Position numbers and translations under genes: made by a program
Part shown: positions 25,437 to 34,573 of the stretch, in pieces
Position numbering within the stretch: position 1 is the stretch's first letter
Layout of the letters: every line of letters starts with the position of its first letter
Assembly (NCBI GenBank): GCA_019309045.1
Contig: JAFDGZ010000041.1
Coordinates: 1-46,465 of the forward strand
From: Deltaproteobacteria bacterium
GTDB taxonomy: Bacteria; Desulfobacterota; Syntrophobacteria; BM002
Length of the DNA: 46,465 nt
Direction: 5' to 3'
Notes under the pieces: model-generated
Seen by the model: only the letters and a program-made list of their open reading frames with translations
The model's database searches: none
Told to the model about the DNA's origin: nothing

Positions 25437-26591
25437 ATGATTTTTGAGTTTGCAGAGTGCGAAAACGCAGCAAAGATCAAAGTGATCGGCATTGGAGGCG
25501 GCGGGGGCAATGCCATCAACAACATGATCGAAGCCAATCTTGTTGGCGTGGACTTTATTGTCGTCAACACTGACTCCCAGTCCCTGGAGACCTCTCTAGC
25601 TCCAGTAAAGATCCAGATAGGAGCCACCATCACCAAGGGACTGGGGGCGGGCGCCAATCCGGAAGTGGGCCGCAACGCCGCTCTGGAGGATTCGGAAAAA
25701 ATTAAAGAGGTCCTCGAGGGCAGTGACATGGTGTTCATCACCGCCGGCTTTGGCGGTGGCACGGGCACTGGCGCCAGCCCCGTGGTGGCAGAAATTGCCA
25801 AAGAACTGGGCGCCCTCACTGTGGCTGTCGTGACCAAGCCTTTCAACTTCGAAGGCCGTCAAAGAATGAAGCAGGCGGAACGCGGCATCCAGGAACTCAA
25901 GAAGGCGGTGGACACCATCATCACCATCCCCAACGACCGCCTTATCAGTCTGGCACCCAAAAGGGCGACCTTTCTGGAAATGTTGAAGAGAGCAGACGAA
26001 GTGTTGCTCTACGCCGTCAAGGGCATCTCCGACCTCATCATGATCCCTGGTCTGGTTAATCTCGATTTCGCGGATGTGAAGACCATTATGAGCGAGATGG
26101 GCATGGCCTTGATGGGAACCGGCATAGCCAGCGGTGACAACCGCGCCACAGAGGCTGCCGAACAGGCCATCTCCAGTCCGCTTCTGGAAGATATCTCTAT
26201 CAGCGGCGCCCGGGGCCTGCTCATGAACATCACCAGTGGACCTGATCTCACCATCGAGGAGGTCCAAGAAGCCTCCTCTCTCATTCAACAGCAAGCCCAC
26301 GAGGACGCCAACATCATCTGGGGAACCGTGCTGGATTCGAACGTGGGTGACGAGCTGCGCGTCACGGTAATTGCCACGGGCATCGGCGAAGTGGATGCCA
26401 GACCGAAACCAGATCTGGGAGTTATTCAAGGCAGCCGCCAGGCGGACGACCTGGAGATTCCCACTTTCCTTCGTCAGAGTAAGAAACTTGCTGAGTCGAG
26501 CAGTGAAGGTGCAACCTGCAGCATCAGGGATCTGGCCTTTGACGAGGACGAGTTGGATATTCCCACATTTCTCAGACGCCAGGCCGACTGA
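25437..26591 (+). CDS. ftsZ: Cell division protein FtsZ with two C-terminal peptides
   Basis: A 384-residue tubulin-like GTPase that forms the Z-ring. The GTPase domain shows [26 protein letters not shown] (tubulin signature) and the T7 segment [11 protein letters not shown]. The C-terminal tail carries the conserved peptide twice: [11 protein letters not shown] at 337-347 and [14 protein letters not shown] at 371-384, joined by an acidic and Ser-rich linker. The peptide normally occurs once, at the very end, and binds FtsA and other partners. GGAGGTGA just before the ATG is a strong ribosome site. Confidence 0.97.
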   Translation: MIFEFAECENAAKIKVIGIGGGGGNAINNMIEANLVGVDFIVVNTDSQSLETSLAPVKIQIGATITKGLGAGANPEVGRNAALEDSEKIKEVLEGSDMVFITAGFGGGTGTGASPVVAEIAKELGALTVAVVTKPFNFEGRQRMKQAERGIQELKKAVDTIITIPNDRLISLAPKRATFLEMLKRADEVLLYAVKGISDLIMIPGLVNLDFADVKTIMSEMGMALMGTGIASGDNRATEAAEQAISSPLLEDISISGARGLLMNITSGPDLTIEEVQEASSLIQQQAHEDANIIWGTVLDSNVGDELRVTVIATGIGEVDARPKPDLGVIQGSRQADDLEIPTFLRQSKKLAESSSEGATCSIRDLAFDEDELDIPTFLRRQAD

Positions 26592-26753
26592 TAATCTGCA
26601 ATGCCCGGCCTGCAACGGCGGAGCTTCTGCTTCAGCCGACTTAAGGGACAGGCATATGCAGGCGGCAGACATAGACGGCTATCTATGGCATAATGAGGCA
26701 AAAGTGTTTTCTTTGTGCTCTCCACAAAGTCATGTTCCCCAGGCGGGCGTTAG

Positions 26754-26789
26754 GCTGCAGCGCACCATCTCTTTTGATGGTGTCGCAGC
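26754..26789 (+). other. Stem-loop in the leader of the radical SAM gene
   Basis: CACCATC (26763-26769) pairs with GATGGTG (26776-26782) around TCTTTT, extended by CG and GCTG/CAGC pairs with small bulges (26754-26789). No T-run follows. It lies 18 bp before the start codon at 26808, so it could act on translation or mRNA stability. Confidence 0.35.
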
Positions 26790-26807
26790 AAGACACCGGG
26801 GTGTTCA

Positions 26808-28565
26808 ATGTCTAGGAAGTATCGTCAACGGCTGCAGCAACAGCTTGCCCGAGAGCTGGGCACGGTCAGAAAAGACTGGCAAGGAAGGGTGACAGTGGCA
26901 CTGCTATATCCCAACCGATATTACCTGGGCATGTCCAACCTCGGCTTCCAGACCGTGTACAAAGAGTTCAACAAGCTGGAAGAGGTGGTTTGTGAACGCT
27001 TCTTTCTGCCAGAGCGCGAAGATATTGCTGCATTTAGCTCGAAACAGCCATTGCTTTCTCTGGAAAGCCAGAGGCCCCTGAAGGATTTTGCCATTGCAGC
27101 CTTCTCTGTATCTTTTGAAAATGATTATCCCAACCTTGTTCACCTCCTGAGACTTGGTTGTCTAACCCTCTACAGCTCCCGCCGCCACCAGCACGAGCCC
27201 CTGGTGGTGGCGGGTGGCGTCGCCACCTTTATCAATCCAGAACCCATAGCACCGTTCGTTGATCTCTTCCTGCTCGGCGAGGCTGAGGACCTGCTGAGCC
27301 GCTTTATCCACTCATGGCAGCAGGGGCAACAGCAAAAAATGTCGAAATCCACTCTGCTGGAGCAGTTGGCCTGCACAGTGCCCGGGGCATACGTACCATC
27401 TCTCTACCGGACACAACATTATGCGGACGGGCGCCTGGCAGCGTGGGAGCCACTGCCTCCAGCACCCGCCAGAATCAAGATCGCCAGGAGCAAGACTTCC
27501 CGCCAACAGCCGGCAGTGACCACTATTGTCACACCGGACACTGAATTTGCTTCAGCCACCCTGGTGGAGCTTGGTCGAGGATGCGGCCGCGGCTGCCGCT
27601 TCTGTGCAGCCGGCTTCGTTTACAGACCAGTTCACTTTCACAGCAGCCACCTGGTGCTTCGTACAGTGGCAGAAGCAGGGCTGCCGGTAGACAAAGTGGG
27701 TCTGGTAAGCGCCGCAGTTTCTGACCACCCTGAGATAGACTCCCTTTGCCTCGAGCTGCGAAACCAGGGCTGTAACCTGACCATTTCTTCCCTCCGAGCC
27801 GACTCTCTGACGCCGCAGCTGCTCGAGACCCTGGCTGCCAGCGGCCTGCGCTCCCTGGCCATCGCACCTGAAGCTGGAAGCGAACGGCTGCGGCGGGTGA
27901 TCAACAAGAAGCTCTCCGAGGCACAAATTCTGGATGCTGCTGCCGCTATATTCGAAAGTGGCTTCGTCCATCTTCGCCTTTATTTTATGGTGGGACTGCC
28001 CACCGAAACAGAAGAGGACGTCAAAGCAATGGTCCAGCTGGTCAAGCGGTTGAAGCACACTCTGCTCGTTGTGGGCCGTGGTCGAGGCCGCCTTGGCACT
28101 ATCACTGTCAGTCTCAACTCATTCGTGCCAAAGCCGTTTACTCCTTTTCAATGGACAGGCTTCTGCGACCTCGCAGTACTGAAAAAGCGAATCCGCAAGA
28201 TAAAGCGCGAACTGGCGCCGGTGGCCAACGTCCGTGTCCATGCCGACGTACCAAGATGGGCTTACAACCAGGCCCTGCTCTCCCGTGGCGACAGGCGACT
28301 GGCCTCATTATTGGAACAACTGGTAAAAAATCAGGGCAACTGGCCTCAGGCGGTCAAGAGCGTCAATGTCAACCCGGAATTCTATGTCTACCGTCAACGG
28401 CAAAGGGATGAACTCTTGCCCTGGGATTTCATGGATCATTCCATAGACAAAGGATTCCTTTGGCGGGAGTATCAGAGGGCCCTGGCCGAAAAAACTACGC
28501 CAGCCTGCGTTCCCGAAAGCTGCACGGCCTGCGGTGTGTGTCCTGCTGGCTCCACGCCCTCCTGA
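26808..28565 (+). CDS. Radical SAM protein with B12-binding-like N-terminus
   Basis: A 585-residue protein of the B12-binding radical SAM group often seen in deltaproteobacteria (TIGR03960-like). The N-terminal part (about 20-190) resembles a cobalamin-binding Rossmann region; the radical SAM core follows with the 4Fe-4S motif CGRGCRFC near residue 262 and a SAM-binding stretch SLNSFVPKPFTPFQW. The C-terminus carries a further CTACGVC cluster that could hold a second metal site. In other genomes the family is fused or adjacent to a DUF2344 protein; that is not the case here. The reaction is unknown. Confidence 0.85.
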   Translation: MSRKYRQRLQQQLARELGTVRKDWQGRVTVALLYPNRYYLGMSNLGFQTVYKEFNKLEEVVCERFFLPEREDIAAFSSKQPLLSLESQRPLKDFAIAAFSVSFENDYPNLVHLLRLGCLTLYSSRRHQHEPLVVAGGVATFINPEPIAPFVDLFLLGEAEDLLSRFIHSWQQGQQQKMSKSTLLEQLACTVPGAYVPSLYRTQHYADGRLAAWEPLPPAPARIKIARSKTSRQQPAVTTIVTPDTEFASATLVELGRGCGRGCRFCAAGFVYRPVHFHSSHLVLRTVAEAGLPVDKVGLVSAAVSDHPEIDSLCLELRNQGCNLTISSLRADSLTPQLLETLAASGLRSLAIAPEAGSERLRRVINKKLSEAQILDAAAAIFESGFVHLRLYFMVGLPTETEEDVKAMVQLVKRLKHTLLVVGRGRGRLGTITVSLNSFVPKPFTPFQWTGFCDLAVLKKRIRKIKRELAPVANVRVHADVPRWAYNQALLSRGDRRLASLLEQLVKNQGNWPQAVKSVNVNPEFYVYRQRQRDELLPWDFMDHSIDKGFLWREYQRALAEKTTPACVPESCTACGVCPAGSTPS

Positions 28566-28579
28566 ATGTCACAACTGTC

Positions 28580-29344
28580 ATGCTCGAGCACACCTTTATC
28601 CATCTGCCCTTCATTGGCCCGCGCACAGAGGTGCAGCTCTGGCGTCAGGGCATACTCACCTGGGAAGATCTCAACCACCACCTTGGCCATTGGCCCAAAT
28701 GCGTCAAAAGAAGAGAAGCCATGCAGCGAGCACTCGAAGAATCCTGGCGCCATCGGCAGCAACCCACCTATTTCCACAGTCACCTGCCCAGCAGTGAAAG
28801 ATGGCGGCTGTATGGTTCGTTTCGGCACAGCTGTGCTTTCCTTGACATCGAGACTACGGGCCTCAGCAGCTTTGCTTATGAAATAAGCGTGATTGGCATC
28901 TTTGACGGGCTGCACCTGTACCAGTTTGTCAACGGCCGCAACCTGGAGGAATTCGAGGAGGTCATCTATCATTACGATCTGCTGGTCACCTTCAACGGCA
29001 GCCGCTTCGACCTTCCCTTTATCACTGCTTCATTTCCCAACTTCCGCTTCCAGCATGCCCATATTGATCTCCGCTTTGTGCTGCATCATCTGGGCATCCA
29101 GGGAGGCCTCAAAAAAATAGAGCCTCTTTTCGGCATCCACCGCCACGCTGACATCAGGCAAATGGGAGGCTATGAGGCGGTTCTGCTCTGGCAGGAGTAC
29201 CTGCGAGGCAGTTCAGAAGCCCTGGAACGCTTGCTCCTTTACAACCGGGCGGATGTACTGAACCTGCAGACCATAATGGAAGCTGCTTATGAACGACTTC
29301 TCCGCCGACTGGAATCCAGGATAGGCAAACTGTTGTTTTCTTGA
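28580..29344 (+). CDS. RNase H-fold (DEDD exonuclease-like, YprB-type) protein
   Basis: A protein of about 254 residues. A short N-terminal region (FIHLPFIGPRTEVQLWRQGI) precedes an RNase H-like domain with the DEDD exonuclease pattern: FLDIETTGL (first D and E), VTFNGSRFDLPFI (second D), and YNRADVLNLQ (last D). These acidic residues bind two metal ions in 3'-5' exonucleases. The arrangement matches the YprB family. Homology begins at ATG 28580, 14 bp after the radical SAM stop; an upstream extension within the previous gene was rejected. The substrate is unknown. Confidence 0.82.
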   Translation: MLEHTFIHLPFIGPRTEVQLWRQGILTWEDLNHHLGHWPKCVKRREAMQRALEESWRHRQQPTYFHSHLPSSERWRLYGSFRHSCAFLDIETTGLSSFAYEISVIGIFDGLHLYQFVNGRNLEEFEEVIYHYDLLVTFNGSRFDLPFITASFPNFRFQHAHIDLRFVLHHLGIQGGLKKIEPLFGIHRHADIRQMGGYEAVLLWQEYLRGSSEALERLLLYNRADVLNLQTIMEAAYERLLRRLESRIGKLLFS

Positions 29345-29507
29345 TTTATAATGTCCAAGAAATACTCCCAGCTGCCGCTTGCCCGCCGGCTTGTGCCAGC
29401 GACTGCTCTCGGCAAAGTCTTGACGAAGCCGGGAGTCCTGACGAAGACGCAAGCCACTGGCGAAGCCGGACTTGTCAGGGCGTAGCCAAAGGCGAAGCCA
29501 AGGACAG
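29345..29507. repeat. Degenerate GCGAAGCC-type short repeats
   Basis: The stretch between the RNase H-fold gene and the 83-bp repeat holds no gene. It has a series of short related strings: GACGAAGCCGGGAGTC, GACGAAGACGCAAGCC, GGCGAAGCCGGACTTG, GGCGTAGCC and GGCGAAGCCAAGG (about 29420-29502), apparently a decayed tandem array. Confidence 0.45.
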
Positions 29508-29590
29508 CGCAGTCTGAAGCCTGCGGCTACCGCCATAATGCCACGATATTTCCCGATAACCGACAACTGACAACCAATAACTGACAACCC
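29508..29590. repeat. 83-bp dispersed intergenic repeat, copy B
   Basis: The second copy of the unit at 5419-5501, same orientation and length. CGCAG/CTGCG stem bases at 29508-29525, GCTACC at 29526-29531, then five heptamers in register: ATAACCG, ACAACTG, ACAACCA, ATAACTG, ACAACCC (29556-29590). The stem-to-heptamer spacing of 48 bp is identical to copy A. Confidence 0.6.
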
Positions 29591-29665
29591 CCACTCCCTT
29601 GCAAAAATGGCGAAGCGTTACTAATTTATTAGGCATAATAGCCTCTCTAACTCCCGGAGGAATCC

Positions 29666-30109
29666 ATGAAGTGGTTCGACGATGAAATCGACAAGGAATT
29701 TGAGCGCATGCGCCGACGCATGGAGCAGACCTTTGGTGCTCTGAGACGGCAGACTGCGGCAACGCTTCTCAGTGACAGCGGCTGGCGCCCTCAGATGGAT
29801 CTGTACGAGACCGATGGTGATTACGTTGTCCTCGTTGCCCTGGCTGGCATGAAGCCAGAGGAGCTGGAAGTAGTTGTTGATCGGGATACCCTGCGAATCT
29901 CAGGCAACAGATGTCGACCCTTGAGCCAAGGGATTATTAAGGTTCACCAGATGGAAATAGACTTCGGTCCCTTTAGTCAAACTATCCGTCTGCCGGAGGC
30001 GGTCGACTCGAACCGGGCAAGCTCCACTTATCGCGACGGCTTTCTGACGGTGCGTCTGCCCAAACAGAGCAAGGTCACCGCCACCATTAGCGTCACTGTG
30101 GAGGAGTAA
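29666..30109 (+). CDS. Small heat shock protein, Hsp20/alpha-crystallin family
   Basis: A 147-residue sHsp. After a charged N-terminal helix (DDEIDKEFERMRRRMEQTF) comes the alpha-crystallin domain (about 45-140), with the ALAGMKPEELEVVV strand region, IRLPEAVD and the diagnostic YRDGFLTVRLPK. It holds unfolding proteins in a refoldable state as an ATP-independent oligomer. CGGAGGA 5 nt before the ATG is a strong ribosome site. lon follows after 39 bp, a recurrent pairing of holdase and protease. No clear sigma-32 promoter was seen. Confidence 0.94.
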   Translation: MKWFDDEIDKEFERMRRRMEQTFGALRRQTAATLLSDSGWRPQMDLYETDGDYVVLVALAGMKPEELEVVVDRDTLRISGNRCRPLSQGIIKVHQMEIDFGPFSQTIRLPEAVDSNRASSTYRDGFLTVRLPKQSKVTATISVTVEE

Positions 30110-30148
30110 TCTTCAGTTCGAGCCAGAATACTTTTCAAGGAGTCTCTG

Positions 30149-32464
30149 ATGGCTGATGACGCAGCACCAGTAACCACTGTCCAACAAAGTCAGCAGGTGC
30201 CCGAGCAGTTGCCAGTGCTGCCTCTGCGGCAAGGTGTGCTCTACCCGGAGCTCACCGTACCTCTGATGGTGACAACCCCCGAGCACAAGAAGCTGGTAGA
30301 CGACGCCCTGGTAAAGGACCAGATGCTGGCGGCTGTAGCACAAAAAAATGACAAGGTCAGCCATCCCAGGATGGCTGACCTCTATCAGGTTGGGGTGGCT
30401 GTTTTTATCCTGAAAATGATGAGAACACCTGACGGCGCTTACCACCTGCTGGTGAGAAGCTTCAAGAAAATCCGCTTGCTGGAGGCAGTTCAAGAAGAGC
30501 CATATCTGGTGAGCCGCATACAGGTTATTGACGAACATATCGAGGTTGACCAACAGATAGAGGCCATGGTGGTAAACATCCGCAACCTCTTTCAAAAGAT
30601 GGTAGCGCTGAGCAGTCTGCCTGACGAACTGGGTGTGCTGGCTATGAATGTGCCCGGACCCTACCCTCTGATCTATCTGGTGGCCTCCAACCTGGACCTG
30701 CCCCCGGCGCAGGCCCAGGAAGTTCTCGAAAGTGAAGATCTCAACAGTGTTCTCGAACAGTTGACCGTCTCCCTCAACAAAAAGCTGGAAACCCTCGAGC
30801 TCAGCCAGGAAATTCAGAAAAAGGTCAAAGAAGGCATGGACAAGAGCCAGAGAGACTTCCTGCTGCGGGAACAACTCAAGGCCATTCAGAAGGAACTGGG
30901 AGAGAGTGATGAACGGACCATGGAGGTGGAGGAACTCAGGAAACGTCTGGCAGATACTCCTATGCCGGCAGAGGCGCGCAAAGCTGCAGAAAAAGAACTC
31001 GACCGTCTGAGTCGCATGCCTCCTGCCGCCGCTGAATACACGGTGTCACGCACCTATCTGGACTGGCTGCTCGACCTTCCCTGGGAAACAGCCACCGAAG
31101 ACAACCTCGATATGGCCGCTGCTCGCCAGACATTAGACCAGGATCATTACGACCTGGAAAAGGTGAAGAAACGCATACTGGAATATCTGGCTGTACGCAA
31201 GCTGAAGAAAGATCTCAAGGGCCCTATCATTTGCTTTGTGGGCCCTCCCGGAGTGGGCAAAACCTCCCTGGGCCAGTCAATTGCCAGAACACTCGGAAGA
31301 AAATTCGTGCGCATCTCCCTGGGAGGCGTCCGCGACGAGGCTGAAATTAGAGGCCATCGCCGCACTTATGTTGGCGCCCTCCCGGGGCGCATCATTCAGG
31401 GGCTTCGCAAAGCTGGCACCAACAATCCTGTGTTCATGCTCGATGAAATAGACAAGGTTGGCACCGATTTTCGCGGCGACCCTTCTTCTGCCCTGCTCGA
31501 GGTGCTGGACCCAGAGCAAAACTCGACATTTTCGGACCACTACCTGGAAGTTCCCTTTGACCTTTCCAGGGTCATGTTTATTACCACGGCAAACATCCTG
31601 GAAACAATTCCAGCGGCGCTGCGGGACCGCATGGAAGTAATGGAGCTGCCCGGCTACACAGACCAGGAAAAACTGCTCATTGCCAAGAGACACCTGTTGC
31701 CCACTCAGCTCCAGGAGCACGGCCTCAGCGCGGATCTCCTCACAGTGGAGGATGAGGCCATTGTCACCATCATCCGCTCCTACACTCGGGAGGCCGGAGT
31801 GCGCAATCTGGAAAGACAATTGGCAGCGCTGTGTCGCAGTGTGGCCTCAGCAGTGGCCTCAGGCAGAGAGGAAGCCACTACCATTACCAGTGACAATCTG
31901 GCCGACTATCTGGGTCCTGCCAAGTATATCCCGGAACTTACTGCCAGGACCTGGGGCCCCGGCCTTGCCACGGGTCTGGCCTGGACGCCCACAGGCGGTG
32001 AGATCATCTTCATTGAAGCTGCTCGGATGCCAGGGAAAGGCAACCTTACCCTCACCGGCCAGTTGGGAGATGTGATGAAAGAGTCCGCTACTGCAGCCCT
32101 GACCTACGTTCGTGCTCACGCAACCGAACTAGGGCTTGGCGACAACTCCTTCGACAAAACAGATATCCATGTGCACGTGCCAGCTGGTGCCATCCCTAAA
32201 GATGGCCCATCTGCCGGCATTGCCATGCTGGTAGCATTGACCTCGCTCATGACCGGCCGGCAGAGCCGCAGAGAGGTCGCCATGACTGGAGAGATTACCC
32301 TGCGAGGCGATGTTCTGCCGGTAGGCGGCATCAAAGAAAAGGTGCTGGCAGCAAGCCGCGCTGATCTCGTTGATGTCCCTGAAGAAATCCGCCACAGTAT
32401 ACGCTTCCATTTTGTCCGGGCTATGCCCGAGGCCCTGGAGGTTGCTCTGGAAACCCAGAAATAA
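30149..32464 (+). CDS. lon: ATP-dependent protease Lon
   Basis: A 771-residue LonA protease that degrades misfolded and regulatory proteins. It has the N-terminal LON substrate domain (about 25-220), a helical segment, the AAA+ module with Walker A GPPGVGKTS (near 364) and Walker B MLDEIDK, and a C-terminal serine protease domain with S688 in KDGPSAGIAM and K729 in GGIKEK as the Ser-Lys dyad. AAGGAG precedes the ATG. It follows hsp20 directly. Confidence 0.97.
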   Translation: MADDAAPVTTVQQSQQVPEQLPVLPLRQGVLYPELTVPLMVTTPEHKKLVDDALVKDQMLAAVAQKNDKVSHPRMADLYQVGVAVFILKMMRTPDGAYHLLVRSFKKIRLLEAVQEEPYLVSRIQVIDEHIEVDQQIEAMVVNIRNLFQKMVALSSLPDELGVLAMNVPGPYPLIYLVASNLDLPPAQAQEVLESEDLNSVLEQLTVSLNKKLETLELSQEIQKKVKEGMDKSQRDFLLREQLKAIQKELGESDERTMEVEELRKRLADTPMPAEARKAAEKELDRLSRMPPAAAEYTVSRTYLDWLLDLPWETATEDNLDMAAARQTLDQDHYDLEKVKKRILEYLAVRKLKKDLKGPIICFVGPPGVGKTSLGQSIARTLGRKFVRISLGGVRDEAEIRGHRRTYVGALPGRIIQGLRKAGTNNPVFMLDEIDKVGTDFRGDPSSALLEVLDPEQNSTFSDHYLEVPFDLSRVMFITTANILETIPAALRDRMEVMELPGYTDQEKLLIAKRHLLPTQLQEHGLSADLLTVEDEAIVTIIRSYTREAGVRNLERQLAALCRSVASAVASGREEATTITSDNLADYLGPAKYIPELTARTWGPGLATGLAWTPTGGEIIFIEAARMPGKGNLTLTGQLGDVMKESATAALTYVRAHATELGLGDNSFDKTDIHVHVPAGAIPKDGPSAGIAMLVALTSLMTGRQSRREVAMTGEITLRGDVLPVGGIKEKVLAASRADLVDVPEEIRHSIRFHFVRAMPEALEVALETQK

Positions 32465-32668
32465 GCACCTGCCCTTGACAAGTCTCTTTACGCAACTTAA
32501 CTTTGTGCACCAGGTTGATAACAAGGTGTAATGGAGTTATATCAGTTCTATCTCTATAAGCCTACAATCCACACTCTCAGGAACGGAACCTTAAGGCATT
32601 TCAATCCGGAAGAAATAAATAACAGTTGCTTCTATACTCAACTGCTGCGAGGGTACTGTCGCTCTAAT

Positions 32669-32698
32669 TTGAAAATAAAGAGGGCGATTCTTTATAGC
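32669..32698 (+). promoter_or_regulatory. Candidate promoter of the VWA-OmpA gene
   Basis: TTGAAA (32669-32674), an 18-bp spacer and TATAGC (32693-32698), about 40 bp ahead of the start codon. A second candidate further up is TTGACA (32475-32480) with a weak TAACTT 17 bp later. The 271-bp gap after lon holds no gene. Confidence 0.35.
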
Positions 32699-32735
32699 TG
32701 ATACATCAACAACTGAAACGAAAAGGAGTAAGCAA

Positions 32736-33746
32736 ATGAAGAGTATCATGAGAACACTGATGCTGCTAGGTCTGGTCATGGGATTATCGTTGTGTTTGAC
32801 CATTCCAGCGAGCGCCAAGATCATCCCGAGGGTAACCAACTTCGTTATTCTGGTAGATCAATCCGGCTCCATGTTCATGAACTATGACAAGGGCAACAGG
32901 ACAAAGGCCGCGCTTGCCAAGGAAACCCCGACAAGAAGATTGATCGGTCCTGAAACGTACAGTCGGGCCTTTTTCAGACCGCACTTTCAGGCCTTGCCTA
33001 CGGAAGGAAAGGTTTATCGGAATCTTACCGCCCTTGGCCCCGCCATCTCTGACACCGACAATGTGCTGCAACTCTTTACAGGGAGCAGGATGGTAGTTCT
33101 GGTCTCAGACGGCCGGGCCACGGAGGGCGGCGACCCTGTGGAGGCAGCAAAAGCCCTGTACGCCAAATACCCCAACCTCTGTATACACGTGGTCTCACTC
33201 GCTGATGAGGACAAAGGCAGAGAGGTTTTGAAAACCATAAGCGGCATGGGCAACTGCGTCTACGCTGAGGGATCTGATCTGCTGTCAGACCCCACGGCGC
33301 TGCAGAACTTTCTCAGTCAGACATTTTATGAGGAGATTCCGGATGAAGCCCTAGTGGCTATACTGCCGCCGCCGGCGAAGCCCCCGGGAACTCTGGAGAT
33401 CATCACTATTCATGCACCTTACTTTGACTTTGACAGCGCCGAAATCAACGCAGACTACATACCTGCTTTGGATCTGGTGGTTGACAAGCTGGCCAGCAAT
33501 CCGAATCTCAGCATCGTTATAGAAGGCCACACGGATTCTACTGGCCCAGCAGAGTACAACCAGAAGCTTTCTGAGCGCCGGGCCCAGGCTGTCCAGGCCT
33601 ATCTGCTCAAGAAAGGTGTGCCTGCAGACCGGATGACAGTCATAGGCTGGGGTGAGAGCAGGCCAAGAATCAGCAATCTGACCCGCGAAGGCAGAGCAGC
33701 CAATCGCAGGGTAGAAATCAGGGTGTTGGAAAGAACCGGTCAGTAA
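32736..33746 (+). CDS. Secreted von Willebrand A domain protein with OmpA C-terminus
   Basis: A 336-residue exported protein. A signal peptide (about 1-28, cleavage after ASA) is followed by a VWA domain (about 32-200) with the metal-binding MIDAS start LVDQSGSM and VVLVSDGRATEGG. A linker rich in Pro leads to an OmpA-like peptidoglycan-binding domain (about 225-333) with YFDFDSAEIN, IEGHTDSTG and NRRVEIRV. There is no lipobox, so it is probably periplasmic and anchored to murein by the OmpA part. AAAAGGAG precedes the ATG. The ligand of the VWA domain is unknown. Confidence 0.9.
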   Translation: MKSIMRTLMLLGLVMGLSLCLTIPASAKIIPRVTNFVILVDQSGSMFMNYDKGNRTKAALAKETPTRRLIGPETYSRAFFRPHFQALPTEGKVYRNLTALGPAISDTDNVLQLFTGSRMVVLVSDGRATEGGDPVEAAKALYAKYPNLCIHVVSLADEDKGREVLKTISGMGNCVYAEGSDLLSDPTALQNFLSQTFYEEIPDEALVAILPPPAKPPGTLEIITIHAPYFDFDSAEINADYIPALDLVVDKLASNPNLSIVIEGHTDSTGPAEYNQKLSERRAQAVQAYLLKKGVPADRMTVIGWGESRPRISNLTREGRAANRRVEIRVLERTGQ

Positions 33747-33821
33747 GTTAGCCGAAACAAGAGAAGGACGCCGCATCTGGCGAAAAGAGTTGGAAGCGGG
33801 TCCTTCAATATCCAGCCTGGC

Positions 33822-33861
33822 AAACCTCCCCTTTCCATAAAGGGGAGGTTTGATTTTTTTT
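33822..33861 (+). terminator. Strong Rho-independent terminator
   Basis: A perfect 13-bp stem (AAACCTCCCCTTT at 33822-33834, AAAGGGGAGGTTT at 33839-33851) with a CCAT loop, followed by GA and eight T residues (33854-33861). It ends the VWA-OmpA gene and also separates it from the convergent zinc-ribbon gene, whose stop codon overlaps the T-run. Confidence 0.93.
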
Positions 33862-34027
33862 AGGCTTGTAAATCTTCTTCCTTTATTTCTCTGCCGCAAT
33901 CAGGACACAGGCTGATCTCCTGGAGATTCAGATCAAAGAAGCGCTGCATCCACTCCTTGCCGGTCCACAGATACTCGATCCACACCTCGTAGCCGCACTG
34001 ACAATAGCCCAATTTGCTGTTGATCAT
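33860..34027 (-). CDS. Small zinc-ribbon protein, 55 residues
   Basis: ATG at 34027 directly follows the ogt stop (TGA at 34030-34028), which suggests coupled translation; the stop TAA is at 33862-33860. The product begins MINSKLGYCQCGYEVWIEY and contains two knuckles, CxCG near the start and CPDCGRE near residue 43, a one-zinc ribbon pattern. The middle is aromatic and acidic. Coding continuity and the touching position beside ogt make it likely to be real. Function is not known; nucleic-acid or protein binding is only a family-level guess. Confidence 0.65.
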   Translation of the reverse strand: MINSKLGYCQCGYEVWIEYLWTGKEWMQRFFDLNLQEISLCPDCGREIKEEDLQA

Positions 34028-34543
34028 TCAAATAGATCCTTCATGCCTGAGCAGCCACTCTTTCCTCCACAAGCCGCTGCCATAGCCAATCAATTTGCCG
34101 TTGCTGCCGATGATACGATGACAGGGCACCACCAGAGCAATCGGGTTCTTGCCATTGGCTGCACCCACGGCCCTCACGGCCCGGGGTCTGCCTATGGCCA
34201 CGGCAATATCGCGGTAGGAGGCCAGCCGTCCATAAGGAACCTCGAGCAATTGCCGCCAGACCTTTTTCTGAAACCCGGTTCCGTCCATGTGGATCTTCAG
34301 GTGGAAATCCTGGCGTCGATGGTAGAAATACTCGTCCAGCTGGCGGACAGCCTCGCGTACGGCTGGATGAGAGTCATATGCTGGCCGCGGACTCTGGACA
34401 AAGCTCAGGGAGGTTATGGCCTCAGCAGTGCCGCCCACCTCGAGGAGACCGATGGGCGATTCATAGTAGTCGTAGTATAGAGGCGTCACAATTTGTTTGT
34501 CAGCAATATTGTTGGCTCTGCGCATCTCCGTCACCCAGGGCAA
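34028..34543 (-). CDS. ogt: Methylated-DNA--protein-cysteine methyltransferase
   Basis: About 171 residues. The protein removes alkyl groups from O6-alkylguanine by transferring them to its own cysteine. The active-site motif PCHRII is present, with the helix-turn-helix segment VPYGRLASYRDIA and RAVGAANGKNP in front of it. The first codon in the longest frame is TTG 34543; ATG 34525 is an alternative and the conserved region only begins about 20 residues in. It lies 30 bp after proA on the same strand and touches the zinc-ribbon gene. Confidence 0.93.
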   Translation of the reverse strand: MPWVTEMRRANNIADKQIVTPLYYDYYESPIGLLEVGGTAEAITSLSFVQSPRPAYDSHPAVREAVRQLDEYFYHRRQDFHLKIHMDGTGFQKKVWRQLLEVPYGRLASYRDIAVAIGRPRAVRAVGAANGKNPIALVVPCHRIIGSNGKLIGYGSGLWRKEWLLRHEGSI

Positions 34544-34573
34544 GCGCCAAAATCCACTTTCAGCAAAATCAAG

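Noticed and set aside
25596-26672. 358-codon open frame on the minus strand opposite ftsZ
   Set aside because: It is a shadow of the codon bias of ftsZ; His-, Gly- and Asp-rich without domain features.
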